Below, one piece after another: positions 42,752-51,120 of a stretch of DNA of 64,000 bases. A model generated the notes under the pieces. That model was given only the letters and a program-made list of their open reading frames with translations. It searched no databases and was not told the origin of the DNA. Source of the stretch: Sulfitobacter indolifex (lineage in GTDB: Bacteria > Pseudomonadota > Alphaproteobacteria > Rhodobacterales > Rhodobacteraceae). Numbering within the stretch: position 1 is the first letter of the stretch; each line of letters begins with the position of its first letter. A program made the translations under genes and the position numbers. The stretch covers positions 1 to 64,000 of the forward strand of contig NZ_CP084957.1 of NCBI RefSeq assembly GCF_022788655.1, given 5' to 3'.

Positions 42752-43564
42752 TTAGTCTGCCCGGAGGTCCGGCAAGGTGAAATCCATGAAGCGCTGTTCT
42801 TCGGCGATGGTGGCGGCATCGATCACGCCGCCGGTGCCATCGCCCACGGTCTGGATGGCTTCGAGTTGCCACATGGCGACCAGCGCAATGGCGAGCTCCG
42901 CGGTCACGCGCGTGTTGAGATCGATGCTTTCCTTTAGTTCGTCCATGTCGTCGATGAGTCCGACAAGGCGGTCGACCCGCTCGAGCGATTGGCCGGCATC
43001 CTCATAGCTGTTCTGGGCCGCCGCCGATACAAGGGCACCGGTGGTGGCCTGCGTCGCCACGCGGTTGGCCCCGGGATTGCCGCTCGTGGCCATTTCCGAG
43101 AGGGTGTCATCGTCAAATCCGAGATCGGCCAGCACCCGGTCCATCTGGGTTTCGATCTCGCCTGCGCCAGAACCGGACAGGCCGGAGAAATCCCCAGTCT
43201 TGATCGCCTCAATCGTGGCGAGGATGTCCCCGAACTCTTGGTCGAGCAGACCGTTCAACTCGTCTTCCATTTCCGTCCGGATGATTTCTGGAAGCTCGGC
43301 GAGGCGGGTGAGGGCCTCGTAGGTTCTTTGCAGCTCCGCGAGTTGGTCCGTGAGAAGGCCGAGCTGTTCGCGGAGCTGCGTCAGCTGCTCGTTTTGCAGA
43401 ATCTCGTCCTCGATCATCTGCCGGAGCTGCTGGATGTTTTGCGCGATGTTCTGGGTGTCGACGACCGGTACACCTTGTGCTGCGGCAGGGGGTAGGGCGC
43501 TGAACTGCAAGCCAACGCCAAGTGTCGTGGCCAAAGCTGTCCTCAAGAGCAGATGTCCCATCAT
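42752..43564 (-). CDS. VirB5-like minor pilin
   Basis: 270 residues. Signal peptide (about 30 residues, ending PPAAAQG), then long coiled-coil helices (NIQQLRQMIEDEILQNEQLTQL, QLAELQRTYEALTRLAEL) as in VirB5/TrbJ proteins. The C-terminus (KESIDLNTRVTAELA, RFMDFTLPDLR) is closely related to the C-terminus of the neighbouring transglycosylase. The start overlaps that gene's stop by ATGA. Confidence 0.7.
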   Translation of the reverse strand: MMGHLLLRTALATTLGVGLQFSALPPAAAQGVPVVDTQNIAQNIQQLRQMIEDEILQNEQLTQLREQLGLLTDQLAELQRTYEALTRLAELPEIIRTEMEDELNGLLDQEFGDILATIEAIKTGDFSGLSGSGAGEIETQMDRVLADLGFDDDTLSEMATSGNPGANRVATQATTGALVSAAAQNSYEDAGQSLERVDRLVGLIDDMDELKESIDLNTRVTAELAIALVAMWQLEAIQTVGDGTGGVIDAATIAEEQRFMDFTLPDLRAD

Positions 43565-44715
43565 TCAATCTCCCTGATCGTAAAATCCATGAACGCGCCT
43601 TCGGCCATGCGGGCGCTGGCCTGGGCCAGCTCTTCGGCGGAGAGCACGCGGGTGCGGGCGGCCTGAAGCCGGATGCGGGCAGCGACGAGGCGCACGAGTT
43701 CGGCGCGGGCATAGGTGTTGAGTGCGATGCTTTCCTGCACGTCTTCAGTCTCGGAAATCCGTTCGACGATATCCGCAATACGCAGGGCGGCTTGCCTGAT
43801 CGCGGCGGGCGAGTTGTTGCCATAGAAGGCCGCGCCGTGCCCGGTGATTGAGAGGTTGGCATTGGCCAGAAGCGCGGGGTCGATCGTGCCGAGGGCGTCG
43901 ATCCCGCCGATACGGCTTAGATAGAGATTGTAGCGTTCAGGGATGACCGACACGTAGTGCTGGGTCTCGCGGAAGGGTGGCACGCCGCCATACTCGAAGA
44001 CCCGGCCGGGTCCGGCGTTATAGGCCGCGAGGGCGTTGATGATGTTGCCATCGAATGTGTTGAGCTGGGTCGCGAGATAGCGCGCGCCGCCATGCACCTG
44101 CAGATAGGGGCTGTCGTAATATTCCGGGTTGATGCCGAGATCGCTGGCGGTGCCAGGCATGATCTGGGTGAGGCCATAGGCGCCGACGGGAGAGCGTGCA
44201 CCGATGGTGAAACGGCTTTCCTGCCAGATCAGCGCTTGCAGCAGCGCGCGCCACTGGACGGACGAGAGCCCTGCGCGGCCAACACCCGCAAAGCCGCTGG
44301 TCTCCTGAGCCACGCGGATGATGAGTTGCTCGATGGTCTCAGACGCATCCCCGAACATCTGCGCACCGCCGGGATTGGGATCGATCTCGCCCGTGCCATA
44401 AACGGCTTCTACGGCGCGGTCGGGATCGCCGCTGCCGTTTTCTAGCCCCGAGACCATGGCGGGCAGTCCCTGACCGCCGAAGCTGGTCTGGGCATCGAGG
44501 ATGCGTCGGAGGGTTTCCAGCTGCTCCCGCTCGATCTCGGCGATGAGTTCGCGCAGGGCAAGCTTGTCCGCCTGAACGGCCAAGTCTGCTTCGCGGTCGC
44601 CGGTCTCGACGATATCGCGCGCGGTCAGCCCGCTGTCATTGGTCGGCACACCTTGGCCCAAGGCGAGACCGGGCAGCAGGCAAAACGCGAGGATATGAGG
44701 CAGGCTAGACTTCAA
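43561..44715 (-). CDS. VirB1-like lytic transglycosylase with a VirB5-like tail
   Basis: 384 residues from TTG 44715 (GGAGGG upstream). Signal peptide (about 20 residues), a charged helical stretch, then an SLT domain at about 155-270: WQESRFTIGARSPVGAYGLTQIMPGTA with catalytic E166, and NALAAYNAGPGRV. It opens peptidoglycan for the T4SS. Unusually, the C-terminal about 60 residues (QESIALNTYARAELV to GAFMDFTIREIE) copy the end of the following VirB5-like protein. The tail is probably a fused interaction module. It overlaps both neighbours. Confidence 0.85.
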   Translation of the reverse strand: MKSSLPHILAFCLLPGLALGQGVPTNDSGLTARDIVETGDREADLAVQADKLALRELIAEIEREQLETLRRILDAQTSFGGQGLPAMVSGLENGSGDPDRAVEAVYGTGEIDPNPGGAQMFGDASETIEQLIIRVAQETSGFAGVGRAGLSSVQWRALLQALIWQESRFTIGARSPVGAYGLTQIMPGTASDLGINPEYYDSPYLQVHGGARYLATQLNTFDGNIINALAAYNAGPGRVFEYGGVPPFRETQHYVSVIPERYNLYLSRIGGIDALGTIDPALLANANLSITGHGAAFYGNNSPAAIRQAALRIADIVERISETEDVQESIALNTYARAELVRLVAARIRLQAARTRVLSAEELAQASARMAEGAFMDFTIREIE

Positions 44716-44872
44716 CGTCGCCCTCCGGCGCGCCGAGCGGTGCGAAGTGGCAATCCTGGCCGGTCGCTGCCGTCGAGACGAGAAAGGAAAAGCAATTGGC
44801 CTGCGGCTCCCGATACTGGGTGCAGGAGGCCAGCGCGCCGAGCGCAGCCAAAGCGATAAAAATACGGATCAT
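44705..44872 (-). CDS. Small lipoprotein, VirB7-like by size and place
   Basis: 55 residues from ATG 44872, overlapping the virB4 stop by ATGA. A lipobox LASC follows the hydrophobic stretch IFIALAALGALA. The mature part has two further cysteines (ANCFSF, GQDCHF). VirB7 is a similarly short lipoprotein that binds VirB9. It fits by size and operon but has no sequence signature. Confidence 0.65.
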   Translation of the reverse strand: MIRIFIALAALGALASCTQYREPQANCFSFLVSTAATGQDCHFAPLGAPEGDVEV

Positions 44873-47244
44873 GAAAGCCTCCAAAAATCTGGGCGGTCGC
44901 GGTAATCGGCGCCGACAAGCGCTTCTCCCTTTTCCATGCCGCCAAGGATCGTGAGATTGGGCCCGAGAGCACTGAGATCGGCATCGACGACGATTGAGCC
45001 CTGATCGTCGCGGATCAGTGCGAGGCGGCTGTTGCTGCCCGTGTTGAGAAGGATGTCGAGCTCCTTCTCCGTGAGGTTCAGCATGGCGTAATCCGCGGGT
45101 TGCGCGCGGATATTGGGCAGCAGGATCTGTGTCGGAACTGCCTCGACGATGGTCTTGCCGGTCCGGGTGCGCTCGAGCTGGCTCGCGTATTGCGTCATCA
45201 TGACCGCGACGGTGTTCTGCTTGCGCGCGGTCACCAGCCAGTTCGACAGCCGCTCGGCGAAATACGCGTTGTCGAGCGCCTTCCAGGCCTCGTCGATCAC
45301 GATGATGGTGGGGCGGCGATCCTCGATCTCGCGTTCGACCCGGCGGAAGAGATAGGAGAGGACCGCCATCCGTTCCTTGTCGGCCTCGCTGTCGAGAATG
45401 CCGGTGAGATCGAAGCCCACCACATCGCCTTTGAGCGAGAAGGTATCTTCCAGCGACTGCCCGAATATCCAGCCATATCGGCCGTCTTCGGTCCACTCGA
45501 GCAGGCGCTGGTGCAGATCGCCGCCATCATCGGTGGACACAAAAAGCGACGCGAAATCCCGCCAGTTCCGCAGGGCCGGATTGGTGGCCTGCGCGTTCTG
45601 GCGCACGACCTCCTGGATGCGGTTGGTCTGCGCCGGGGTCAGGGGCTTGTCGGCGCGGTAGAGCAGGGTTGTGAGCCAATCCGAGAGCCAGGCGGTGCCG
45701 CGCGCATCGGTCTCTGTCCAGAGCGGGTTGAGACCCGTGGGCTGGCCGGCGTTCAGGGAGGCGTAGCGCCCGCCATTGGCGCGCACCGCCATCTCCATGC
45801 CAAGACGGTAATCGAAGACGAAGATCCGGGCGCCCGCGCGACGGGCCTGGGTCATCAGAAAGGCCGACAGCACCGATTTGCCGGACCCGGGCCGCCCCAT
45901 GATCAGGGTATGGCCGCTGGTCGGTTCTTTATCGGGCGATCCCTGCTCGTGATAGGAAAACCGGTAGGCGCTCTGCTCCGGCGTGGGCAAATATGTGACG
46001 ACCCGGCCCCAGGGGGTAAGTGCTGCAGGTTTGCCGAGCTGTGTCCGGTGGAAGGCCGCAAAATCCGCGAAGTTGCGGTTGGTGACGGCGCTGGCGCGGA
46101 CGCGCTTTGGCTGGTTGCCGGGGTGCTGGCTGAGGTAATGCGCCTTGGCCGCGACCCGCTCGCCAATCATCTTCACGCCTTCGGTTGCGGCGGCGTTCAC
46201 GATCTCGGCGCTGAGGGTTTGCAGTTCTTCGAGCGTGTCGCAGAAGAGCGTCACGACCATGTGGTGCTCGCCGAAGCTTTGGCGCTTGGCCTCGAGATCA
46301 TCGGCGGCGATGTCGAGGGCCTCCAGGAGCGAGAGGGCTGCGTCCTGGCTGGCCTGCATCTGGCGCTTTTGCCGCTTGATGCGGCCCGCCATGAGGTTCG
46401 AATTGATCGGCGTGAAGGAGTGCGTCACGATCATGTCGACCGGCAGGTTCAGCATGTCGAACATGGTGCAGGAGGTGCCTTCCGAGTATTCTCCGATGGT
46501 GAAGCTCTTGCCGTAGCGGTGGCCCACGACGCCCTCGGAAAGCTCGAAATGGTCTCCGTGGAACGTCACGCGGGTATTGGCGACGTTGAAGGACAGAAAG
46601 CCGTAGGTGTTGGCCGGGTAGAGCGGCAGCTCGGTGCCCGTGTTGAGCGCGCCCAGAAACCCGACCAATTCCCCAGATGCGGCGGAGAGAAGCCGCGGCT
46701 TGAGCTCGGTGAGGCCGGACAGAAAGACGTTCACGGCCTCGCCCAGGCGCTGCAGGCGTTTGCGGGTCTCCTCCTTCAGTCGGTCCGGCGCGCTGCGGCT
46801 CAGGAACGGCAGGAGGCTTTTGGGGGGTGGGCGGTGAATGACGGTGAGCGTCAGCGTCTTGTCGCGGAGCCCGCTGGTCTCGAGTTTCGCGCGCCAGCGC
46901 CGGTCCACCTCGCCCGCGAAGCTGTCCTCACGGATCGGGTCCAGATCCGGTTTGATCGCCTTGGAGACCTTGTGGACGTAATAGCTGAATTCCGGCCCAA
47001 GCTGCGCGATAATGCGGGCAAAAAGCGCTGTCACCTTGTCGAGATAGGCATCGTCCGTCGTGTAGCTGTTGATCCCCTCGAGCCGAATGCAGCGGAAGAG
47101 CTCGTTCACCCGTGTCCGCACGGTCTGGTCGTCAACGAGGCTCACATAGGGCAGCATATGCGCGAGGCGGGTCTCTCGCGCATACCAGTCCGGCGTCATC
47201 GTGCGGGGATCGAGCGCCTCGTCACGGGCTTCATCACGGGGCAT
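44869..47244 (-). CDS. virB4: VirB4 secretion ATPase
   Basis: 791 residues from ATG 47244 (GGGGA six bases upstream; an ATG 15 bases earlier lacks one). The N-terminal domain (RLAHMLPYVSLVDDQTV, FSYYVHK) leads to the ATPase: Walker A GRPGSGKS (450-457), Walker B RPTIIVIDEAWKAL (about 640-655), and TARKQNTVAVMMTQYASQL. It drives pilus and channel assembly. The start lies within the virB3 end. Confidence 0.93.
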   Translation of the reverse strand: MPRDEARDEALDPRTMTPDWYARETRLAHMLPYVSLVDDQTVRTRVNELFRCIRLEGINSYTTDDAYLDKVTALFARIIAQLGPEFSYYVHKVSKAIKPDLDPIREDSFAGEVDRRWRAKLETSGLRDKTLTLTVIHRPPPKSLLPFLSRSAPDRLKEETRKRLQRLGEAVNVFLSGLTELKPRLLSAASGELVGFLGALNTGTELPLYPANTYGFLSFNVANTRVTFHGDHFELSEGVVGHRYGKSFTIGEYSEGTSCTMFDMLNLPVDMIVTHSFTPINSNLMAGRIKRQKRQMQASQDAALSLLEALDIAADDLEAKRQSFGEHHMVVTLFCDTLEELQTLSAEIVNAAATEGVKMIGERVAAKAHYLSQHPGNQPKRVRASAVTNRNFADFAAFHRTQLGKPAALTPWGRVVTYLPTPEQSAYRFSYHEQGSPDKEPTSGHTLIMGRPGSGKSVLSAFLMTQARRAGARIFVFDYRLGMEMAVRANGGRYASLNAGQPTGLNPLWTETDARGTAWLSDWLTTLLYRADKPLTPAQTNRIQEVVRQNAQATNPALRNWRDFASLFVSTDDGGDLHQRLLEWTEDGRYGWIFGQSLEDTFSLKGDVVGFDLTGILDSEADKERMAVLSYLFRRVEREIEDRRPTIIVIDEAWKALDNAYFAERLSNWLVTARKQNTVAVMMTQYASQLERTRTGKTIVEAVPTQILLPNIRAQPADYAMLNLTEKELDILLNTGSNSRLALIRDDQGSIVVDADLSALGPNLTILGGMEKGEALVGADYRDRPDFWRLS

Positions 47245-47512
47245 AGCTGTCCCCGCCATGGATGCTGCGGTTTCGCGTGGGTGGCGTCTCCTGCAGCGAC
47301 GTCATCATCACGTCGATGAAACGCGGGTCCCAATCCGCGGCTTTCCACAGCACCGGATAGAGTAAGGCGGCGACACCCAGCACTACGATGTGCTGGACCC
47401 AGACGAACAAGAGCACCGAACCGAAGAGCCAGACCATCGCATACATGATCGGCAGGCCCATTAGCTTGGGCGGGCGTACGAGGCCGAGAAAGAGAGGTGA
47501 GCGCTCAGCCAC
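47234..47512 (-). CDS. virB3: VirB3 inner-membrane protein
   Basis: 92 residues from GTG 47512. Short N-terminal VirB3 signature AERSPLFLGLVRPPKLMGLP and two hydrophobic helices (about 24-60, IMYAMVWLFGSVLLFVWVQHI and VLGVAALLYPVLW). It overlaps virB2 by eight bases and virB4 by 11. Frames reading farther upstream lie in virB2 and are rejected. Confidence 0.85.
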   Translation of the reverse strand: MAERSPLFLGLVRPPKLMGLPIMYAMVWLFGSVLLFVWVQHIVVLGVAALLYPVLWKAADWDPRFIDVMMTSLQETPPTRNRSIHGGDSYAP

Positions 47513-47900
47513 CGGCAAAGACCGCAGCAACGATCGTCGGGGCAGCCGCGACACCGGCGATGCCGACAAGCACCCAAAGCGCCTGGCGCAGATCGATGAT
47601 GTTGAAGAACCAGCTGAGAAAGACCCCGAGTACGGCCAGCGTCGCGATGACAACGCCAAGGGGTCCGGTCAGCGCATCGACAATGCCCTGCAACAGGCTT
47701 TGGATCGGGGAGAGATCGATGCTCTGTGCAAGTGCGGGCTCGGCAATGAGCAGGGATAGTGCCAGCGAGGCGACAAAGAGGTTTGGAATCCAACTTGTTT
47801 GGAAAAAGCGGTATCGCCAATGCACTGCCGCGCTGCGCGCTCTCGTGACATTGCCGATAAGTGTTTTGAGGAATGATTTCCAAAAAGGTTGGGACATCAT
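47505..47900 (-). CDS. virB2: VirB2 major pilin
   Basis: 131 residues. A long N-terminal leader ends in LLIAEPALAQS (cleavage near residue 59), followed by two hydrophobic helices (about 67-95 and 104-128: GPLGVVIATLAVLGVFLSWFF, WVLVGIAGVAAAPTIVAAVF), the layout of TrbC/VirB2 pilins. The start overlaps the transglycosylase gene by ATGA. Confidence 0.85.
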   Translation of the reverse strand: MMSQPFWKSFLKTLIGNVTRARSAAVHWRYRFFQTSWIPNLFVASLALSLLIAEPALAQSIDLSPIQSLLQGIVDALTGPLGVVIATLAVLGVFLSWFFNIIDLRQALWVLVGIAGVAAAPTIVAAVFAGG

Positions 47901-48637
47901 GAATTTGATCCTTCCAATCGGGCCACGACAGCCATGACGCGGGCCACGTGGTTCTGGGTTTCTCTGTAAGGTGGAATGCCACCGTACTGGCGTACGGCGT
48001 CCGGCCCGGCGTTGTAGGCTGCCAGCGCCAAATGCGGATCGCCGAAGCTTTCCAGCATCATTGTCAGGTAGCGGGCGGAGCCGTCGAGGTTCTGCAGCGC
48101 TTCATGAGGATCCACACCGAGATCTCGGGCAGTAGCAGGCATCAATTGGCCCAGACCAATGGCGCCCGCGCTCGAGACGGCATTCTGCCTGTAGGCGCTT
48201 TCCACCTCGATATTGGCCCGGTAGAGAGCCAGCCAATCCGTGACGGACAGTCCCGCGCGGCGCAGGCCGGGATGGCCGACATAGCGCAGGGCTGTTGCCT
48301 CGATGCCCAAGAGAACGTCTGCGCGGGTCAGGGGTGCTGGCTGGGCGAGTGCCGCAAGCCTCAGCGAGTCAAGTTCGAAAGCTGCTTCAGTCTCACCAAG
48401 AATGGCCAAACCATCGGACGCCGATCCCAGACCAACGCCGTCATTGTAGTTTCGAGCAAAACCGCTCTGAGACCGCGACGGGGTCAGAGAGCCGTCGCTC
48501 TCCATGATCAGGACCATTTGCGCTGAGGCAGGTGCTGCGACCAGCCAGAGACAGACGAGGTTAGTTGCCAGTGCCCAAGTCTGATGGGGCTTTGTCTGGC
48601 GGGGCGAGTTTATGCGTGCGGCTTGTACCCGCCTCAA
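47897..48637 (-). CDS. Lytic transglycosylase (second in the T4SS operon)
   Basis: About 246 residues if TTG 48637 is the start. No ATG is available before the signal sequence (LATNLVCLWLVAAPASAQ), so the start is uncertain and would overlap the gene before by 77 bases. The SLT domain (about residues 115-230) shows ANIEVESAYRQNAVSSAGAIGLGQLMPATA with the catalytic E in the EVESAY motif, and ALAAYNAGPDAV. A second transglycosylase (43561-44715) is encoded in the same operon. Confidence 0.8.
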   Translation of the reverse strand: MRRVQAARINSPRQTKPHQTWALATNLVCLWLVAAPASAQMVLIMESDGSLTPSRSQSGFARNYNDGVGLGSASDGLAILGETEAAFELDSLRLAALAQPAPLTRADVLLGIEATALRYVGHPGLRRAGLSVTDWLALYRANIEVESAYRQNAVSSAGAIGLGQLMPATARDLGVDPHEALQNLDGSARYLTMMLESFGDPHLALAAYNAGPDAVRQYGGIPPYRETQNHVARVMAVVARLEGSNS

Positions 48638-48941
48638 GCGGCAGGTCGATATGCGCAAAGCCAAGGCCAATGAAGAAAGACACCACGCCGGAGATCGTCT
48701 TGAACTCGCGGATCTTGATATCGTTGTAGGTCGTCCGCGTGCGGGCGGTGACGAGGAGCTTTTCCACCCCGTCATCAGAGACAACGCGCATGATCCAGAC
48801 CCCGTAATAGCTGGGGCCTTTCTTATGTGCTGATTCCTGGCACAGGATTTCTGCGCTATAGCCGCTTTCCACGAGCTCGCGGAACCTGGCTTCCGTAACC
48901 ACATTTGGTGCTTCGATGTCCCAGTTCATGGCCCGGCTCAC
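48561..48941 (-). CDS. First gene of the T4SS operon, function unknown
   Basis: 126 residues from GTG 48941, chosen because GGAG lies five bases upstream (ATG 48929 has none). Segments EARFRELVESGYSAEILCQES, YYGVWIMRVVSDDGVEKLLV, TARTRTTYNDIKIREFKTISG and VVSFFIGLGF suggest a compact alpha/beta protein, perhaps regulatory. No family recognised. Downstream genes overlap, so it probably leads the operon. Confidence 0.6.
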   Translation of the reverse strand: MSRAMNWDIEAPNVVTEARFRELVESGYSAEILCQESAHKKGPSYYGVWIMRVVSDDGVEKLLVTARTRTTYNDIKIREFKTISGVVSFFIGLGFAHIDLPLEAGTSRTHKLAPPDKAPSDLGTGN

Positions 48942-48976
48942 GCTTTCTCCAATGGCGCGACCCCAGGCATTCCCAC

Positions 48977-49007
48977 TTGAAGCCTAGAGTTACGATAGTA
49001 TACTATC
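48977..49007 (+). promoter_or_regulatory. Divergent control region of the T4SS operon, perfect palindrome
   Basis: GATAGTATACTATC (48994-49007) is a perfect 14-bp palindrome containing TATACT on both strands. On the plus strand TTGAAG (48977-48982), 16 bp and TATACT (48999-49004) make a promoter for the genes at 49098. On the minus strand the symmetric TATACT lies about 55 bases upstream of the T4SS operon but lacks a good -35. Binding of a repressor here would control both directions. Confidence 0.5.
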
Positions 49008-49097
49008 AACCGCAAGATGTAATATCATGCTTTAGCTGTAGTTTGGTTACGCAAACACTAGTCACGGCCAGTGTCCGCGATCAAGGAGATAACAGGT

Positions 49098-49391
49098 TTG
49101 AGAAACCGCAGGTTGAGAGGCCAACACCTATTGCGGGCTGTACCGATACTCCTGGTTGTCCCTGGCGCGGGTTTCGCAGAATCCTGCTTCGCCCCGGCCC
49201 GTCCTTTCCTGCCAAGCGATTCGCAGGCAGCGCGGGACTATGCAGACATCATCCGTGGCGATTTCGAAGATTACATCCAGGATATCCAGAGCTACTTCCG
49301 TTGCCTAGACGGCGAACGGGCGCGCGCCTTCGAGGAAGCGCGCGAAGTCAGCGAGGACTATGGCCGATTTCTGCAATTGGTAGGGGATTGA
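49098..49391 (+). CDS. Small secreted protein, function unknown
   Basis: 97 residues from TTG 49098, with AAGGAG nine bases upstream. A signal peptide (HLLRAVPILLVVPGAGFAES) precedes an acidic helical domain (DSQAARDYADIIRGDFEDYIQDIQ; ARAFEEAREVSEDYGRFLQ) with two cysteines (SCFAP, FRCLDG) that could form a disulfide. It is divergent from the T4SS operon. Possibly a T4SS or entry-exclusion accessory; not recognised. Confidence 0.55.
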   Translation: MRNRRLRGQHLLRAVPILLVVPGAGFAESCFAPARPFLPSDSQAARDYADIIRGDFEDYIQDIQSYFRCLDGERARAFEEAREVSEDYGRFLQLVGD

Positions 49392-49493
49392 TGGGCAGCC
49401 TCGGGAGCATCAGACTTGCAGCCCATGGAAACCAGACGCCGATAACACCCTCATATATCTACTTTTTAGATAACAGATTTCATCCGCTAGCGA

Positions 49494-49514
49494 CGTCACA
49501 AAAGGTATGTGACG
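49494..49514 (+). promoter_or_regulatory. Inverted repeat before the XRE gene
   Basis: CGTCACA-AAAGGTA-TGTGACG (49494-49514) is a perfect 7-bp inverted repeat two bases upstream of the GTG start, placed for autorepression by the helix-turn-helix protein. Confidence 0.45.
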
Positions 49515-49515
49515 C

Positions 49516-49773
49516 GTGGCAAAGACAATCAGAAGCAAAGGGCAGGTGGCACTCTGCCAGGCGTTGGTCGACGCTCGGATCAAGGCAGGCCTTGGCCAAG
49601 ATGAATTGGCGACCAAGCTCAGATGCCACCAATCCCTCATTGCCCGCCTTGAAAGCGGTCAGCGCCGGGTCGACGTTGTCGAGCTGGTCGTTCTGGCGCG
49701 CGCCATCGGCTTTGACCCGTTCGAGGTTCTGGCGATCGTTGAATCCGCCACGGAGCCCGACCACAGGATTTAA
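49516..49773 (+). CDS. XRE-family helix-turn-helix regulator
   Basis: 85 residues from GTG 49516. Helix-turn-helix at about 20-50: AGLGQDELATKLRCHQSLIARLESGQRRV, followed by VLARAIGFDPFEVLAIVES, a typical XRE Cro/C1 unit. It may control the divergent T4SS operon or its own gene, as inverted repeats lie near both. Confidence 0.75.
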   Translation: MAKTIRSKGQVALCQALVDARIKAGLGQDELATKLRCHQSLIARLESGQRRVDVVELVVLARAIGFDPFEVLAIVESATEPDHRI

Positions 49774-49942
49774 AGCCAATGAATTGTTGAGAAAACCGGA
49801 ACCCATTTTCCCGGTCTGATGATCATTCTCTCATCGAGGACCAGGTAGCCAAAATCAACGAAGGCTGGTGCATGGTCGTAGTGAACACTCTGCAACCACA
49901 CGCCGCATTTCGCAGCGCCACAGTGCAGGAAGTCAGTAAACA

Positions 49943-50170
49943 GTGAACGATGATAAGGGTGAGGGCGTCGCGATCGCCAATCTGATCGGGACCGATGGGT
50001 GCAGTGTTGTTGGTTGGGTTTATCGCTGGAGTACAGGCTCACATGCGGTGATGTGGGACGTCCAAGGGCCCCAGCCGGTATCGGAAACCCGGCCGGATAT
50101 AAGTGACGAACAGAAGCAAGAAATCGACTTCGATGCGCTGACGAGGATCGGAAGAAGCGACGACAGGTGA
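49943..50170 (+). CDS. Possible small gene, function unknown
   Basis: 75 residues from GTG 49943. The protein (EGVAIANLIGTDGCSVVG, WVYRWSTGSHAVMWDVQG, then an acidic tail) has ordinary composition and an average frame, but no clear ribosome site. It lies in the 49774-50290 gap, which otherwise shows nothing. Low confidence. Confidence 0.3.
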   Translation: MNDDKGEGVAIANLIGTDGCSVVGWVYRWSTGSHAVMWDVQGPQPVSETRPDISDEQKQEIDFDALTRIGRSDDR

Positions 50171-50290
50171 ACAGAGCGAACCCGCAGTGTTTGCCGAAAC
50201 GCCAAACAGCATGTGGACCGAGACGCGTATGCGGTGCGGTCGTACACGCCAAAGGAGCCGTCTTCCGAGACAAATCTACGTGGCGGCAGG

Positions 50291-51046
50291 TCAGTAGTTC
50301 ACCTGCTCGAACCCGTAGTTGCCCTCATAGTCACGCCAATCGACGAAGACGGATCGGTGATAAATGCTAGGGCAATGCTCGCCCCAGCGTTCAAGACCTA
50401 CGTGAGCCGAAGGAAGGGCAGTGACGGAAGACCTTTGCCAGGCGAAGTCACCTTGGGTCCCATATGTGCCGAGGACCACGGTCGCACTTAGGTTGCAATC
50501 CCCATCTCGCCCGGATTCGTGCTGGCGGGCATAGCGAACGTCAAAGACGCGGATGGACCGCACAAAATTGAACTCCGGACCGCTGATATCGATATCAGCA
50601 CGATCCTGAACAAGGCGAAGCACGAAGTCTGCTGGAATGCCGCCCGTTCCGGTTTCTGGAGAGCGCCAAACGGCATTTGTTGATTTTGTTTGGACGGCAA
50701 CATCATTGCCTGGAAACGATTGGTGGGGCGAATAGTCCTTGGCGTGAAACAAGGTTTCGAAGATCCGGCCTACATTGCTCGGATGCCGTTCGGTCTCATA
50801 AGATGCGCCCATAGGACAGCGCCAAATCTGTAGTGGTGGTTCCACAGGCCATGGCGTGATGCGACGAATGAACTCGGCGCGGGCACGGCTGCAAGGCACG
50901 GAAGCGGGCCAACCCCCGGACAGACAGAGGAGGATTGCGCAGTCGATTGGGTAGGTTTGAGCCTTTGTGATGCTCGGCAGCCAACCAGCCGCTAAAGTGA
51001 TTGCTGCGGTTAGGCATAGCGACAGTCTCTTGAGTTGAAAGCGCAT
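50291..51046 (-). CDS. Secreted cysteine-rich protein, function unknown
   Basis: 251 residues from ATG 51046 (AAGGGG upstream). Signal peptide of about 30 residues (LCLTAAITLAAGWLPSITKAQ). The first mature part (DCAILLCLSGGWPASVPC, RAEFIRRITPWPVEPPLQIWRC) has four cysteines and a pattern I associate with secreted proteins on roseobacter conjugative plasmids. The rest is beta-rich. Location beside the T4SS suggests a transfer-related surface role. The frame also opens at 51073. Confidence 0.6.
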   Translation of the reverse strand: MRFQLKRLSLCLTAAITLAAGWLPSITKAQTYPIDCAILLCLSGGWPASVPCSRARAEFIRRITPWPVEPPLQIWRCPMGASYETERHPSNVGRIFETLFHAKDYSPHQSFPGNDVAVQTKSTNAVWRSPETGTGGIPADFVLRLVQDRADIDISGPEFNFVRSIRVFDVRYARQHESGRDGDCNLSATVVLGTYGTQGDFAWQRSSVTALPSAHVGLERWGEHCPSIYHRSVFVDWRDYEGNYGFEQVNY

Positions 51047-51120
51047 GGTAGGGGCCCCTTTGTCGGACACCATCGTACCTTCAATAATATACTAACGCAA
51101 CTGTGAGCGATACCTGAACC

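Noticed and set aside
45100..47319. Long plus-strand open frame (739 codons) opposite virB4
   Set aside because: It lies antisense to a clear virB4 with intact Walker motifs. Long antisense frames are common in GC-rich coding DNA and no family motif is visible.
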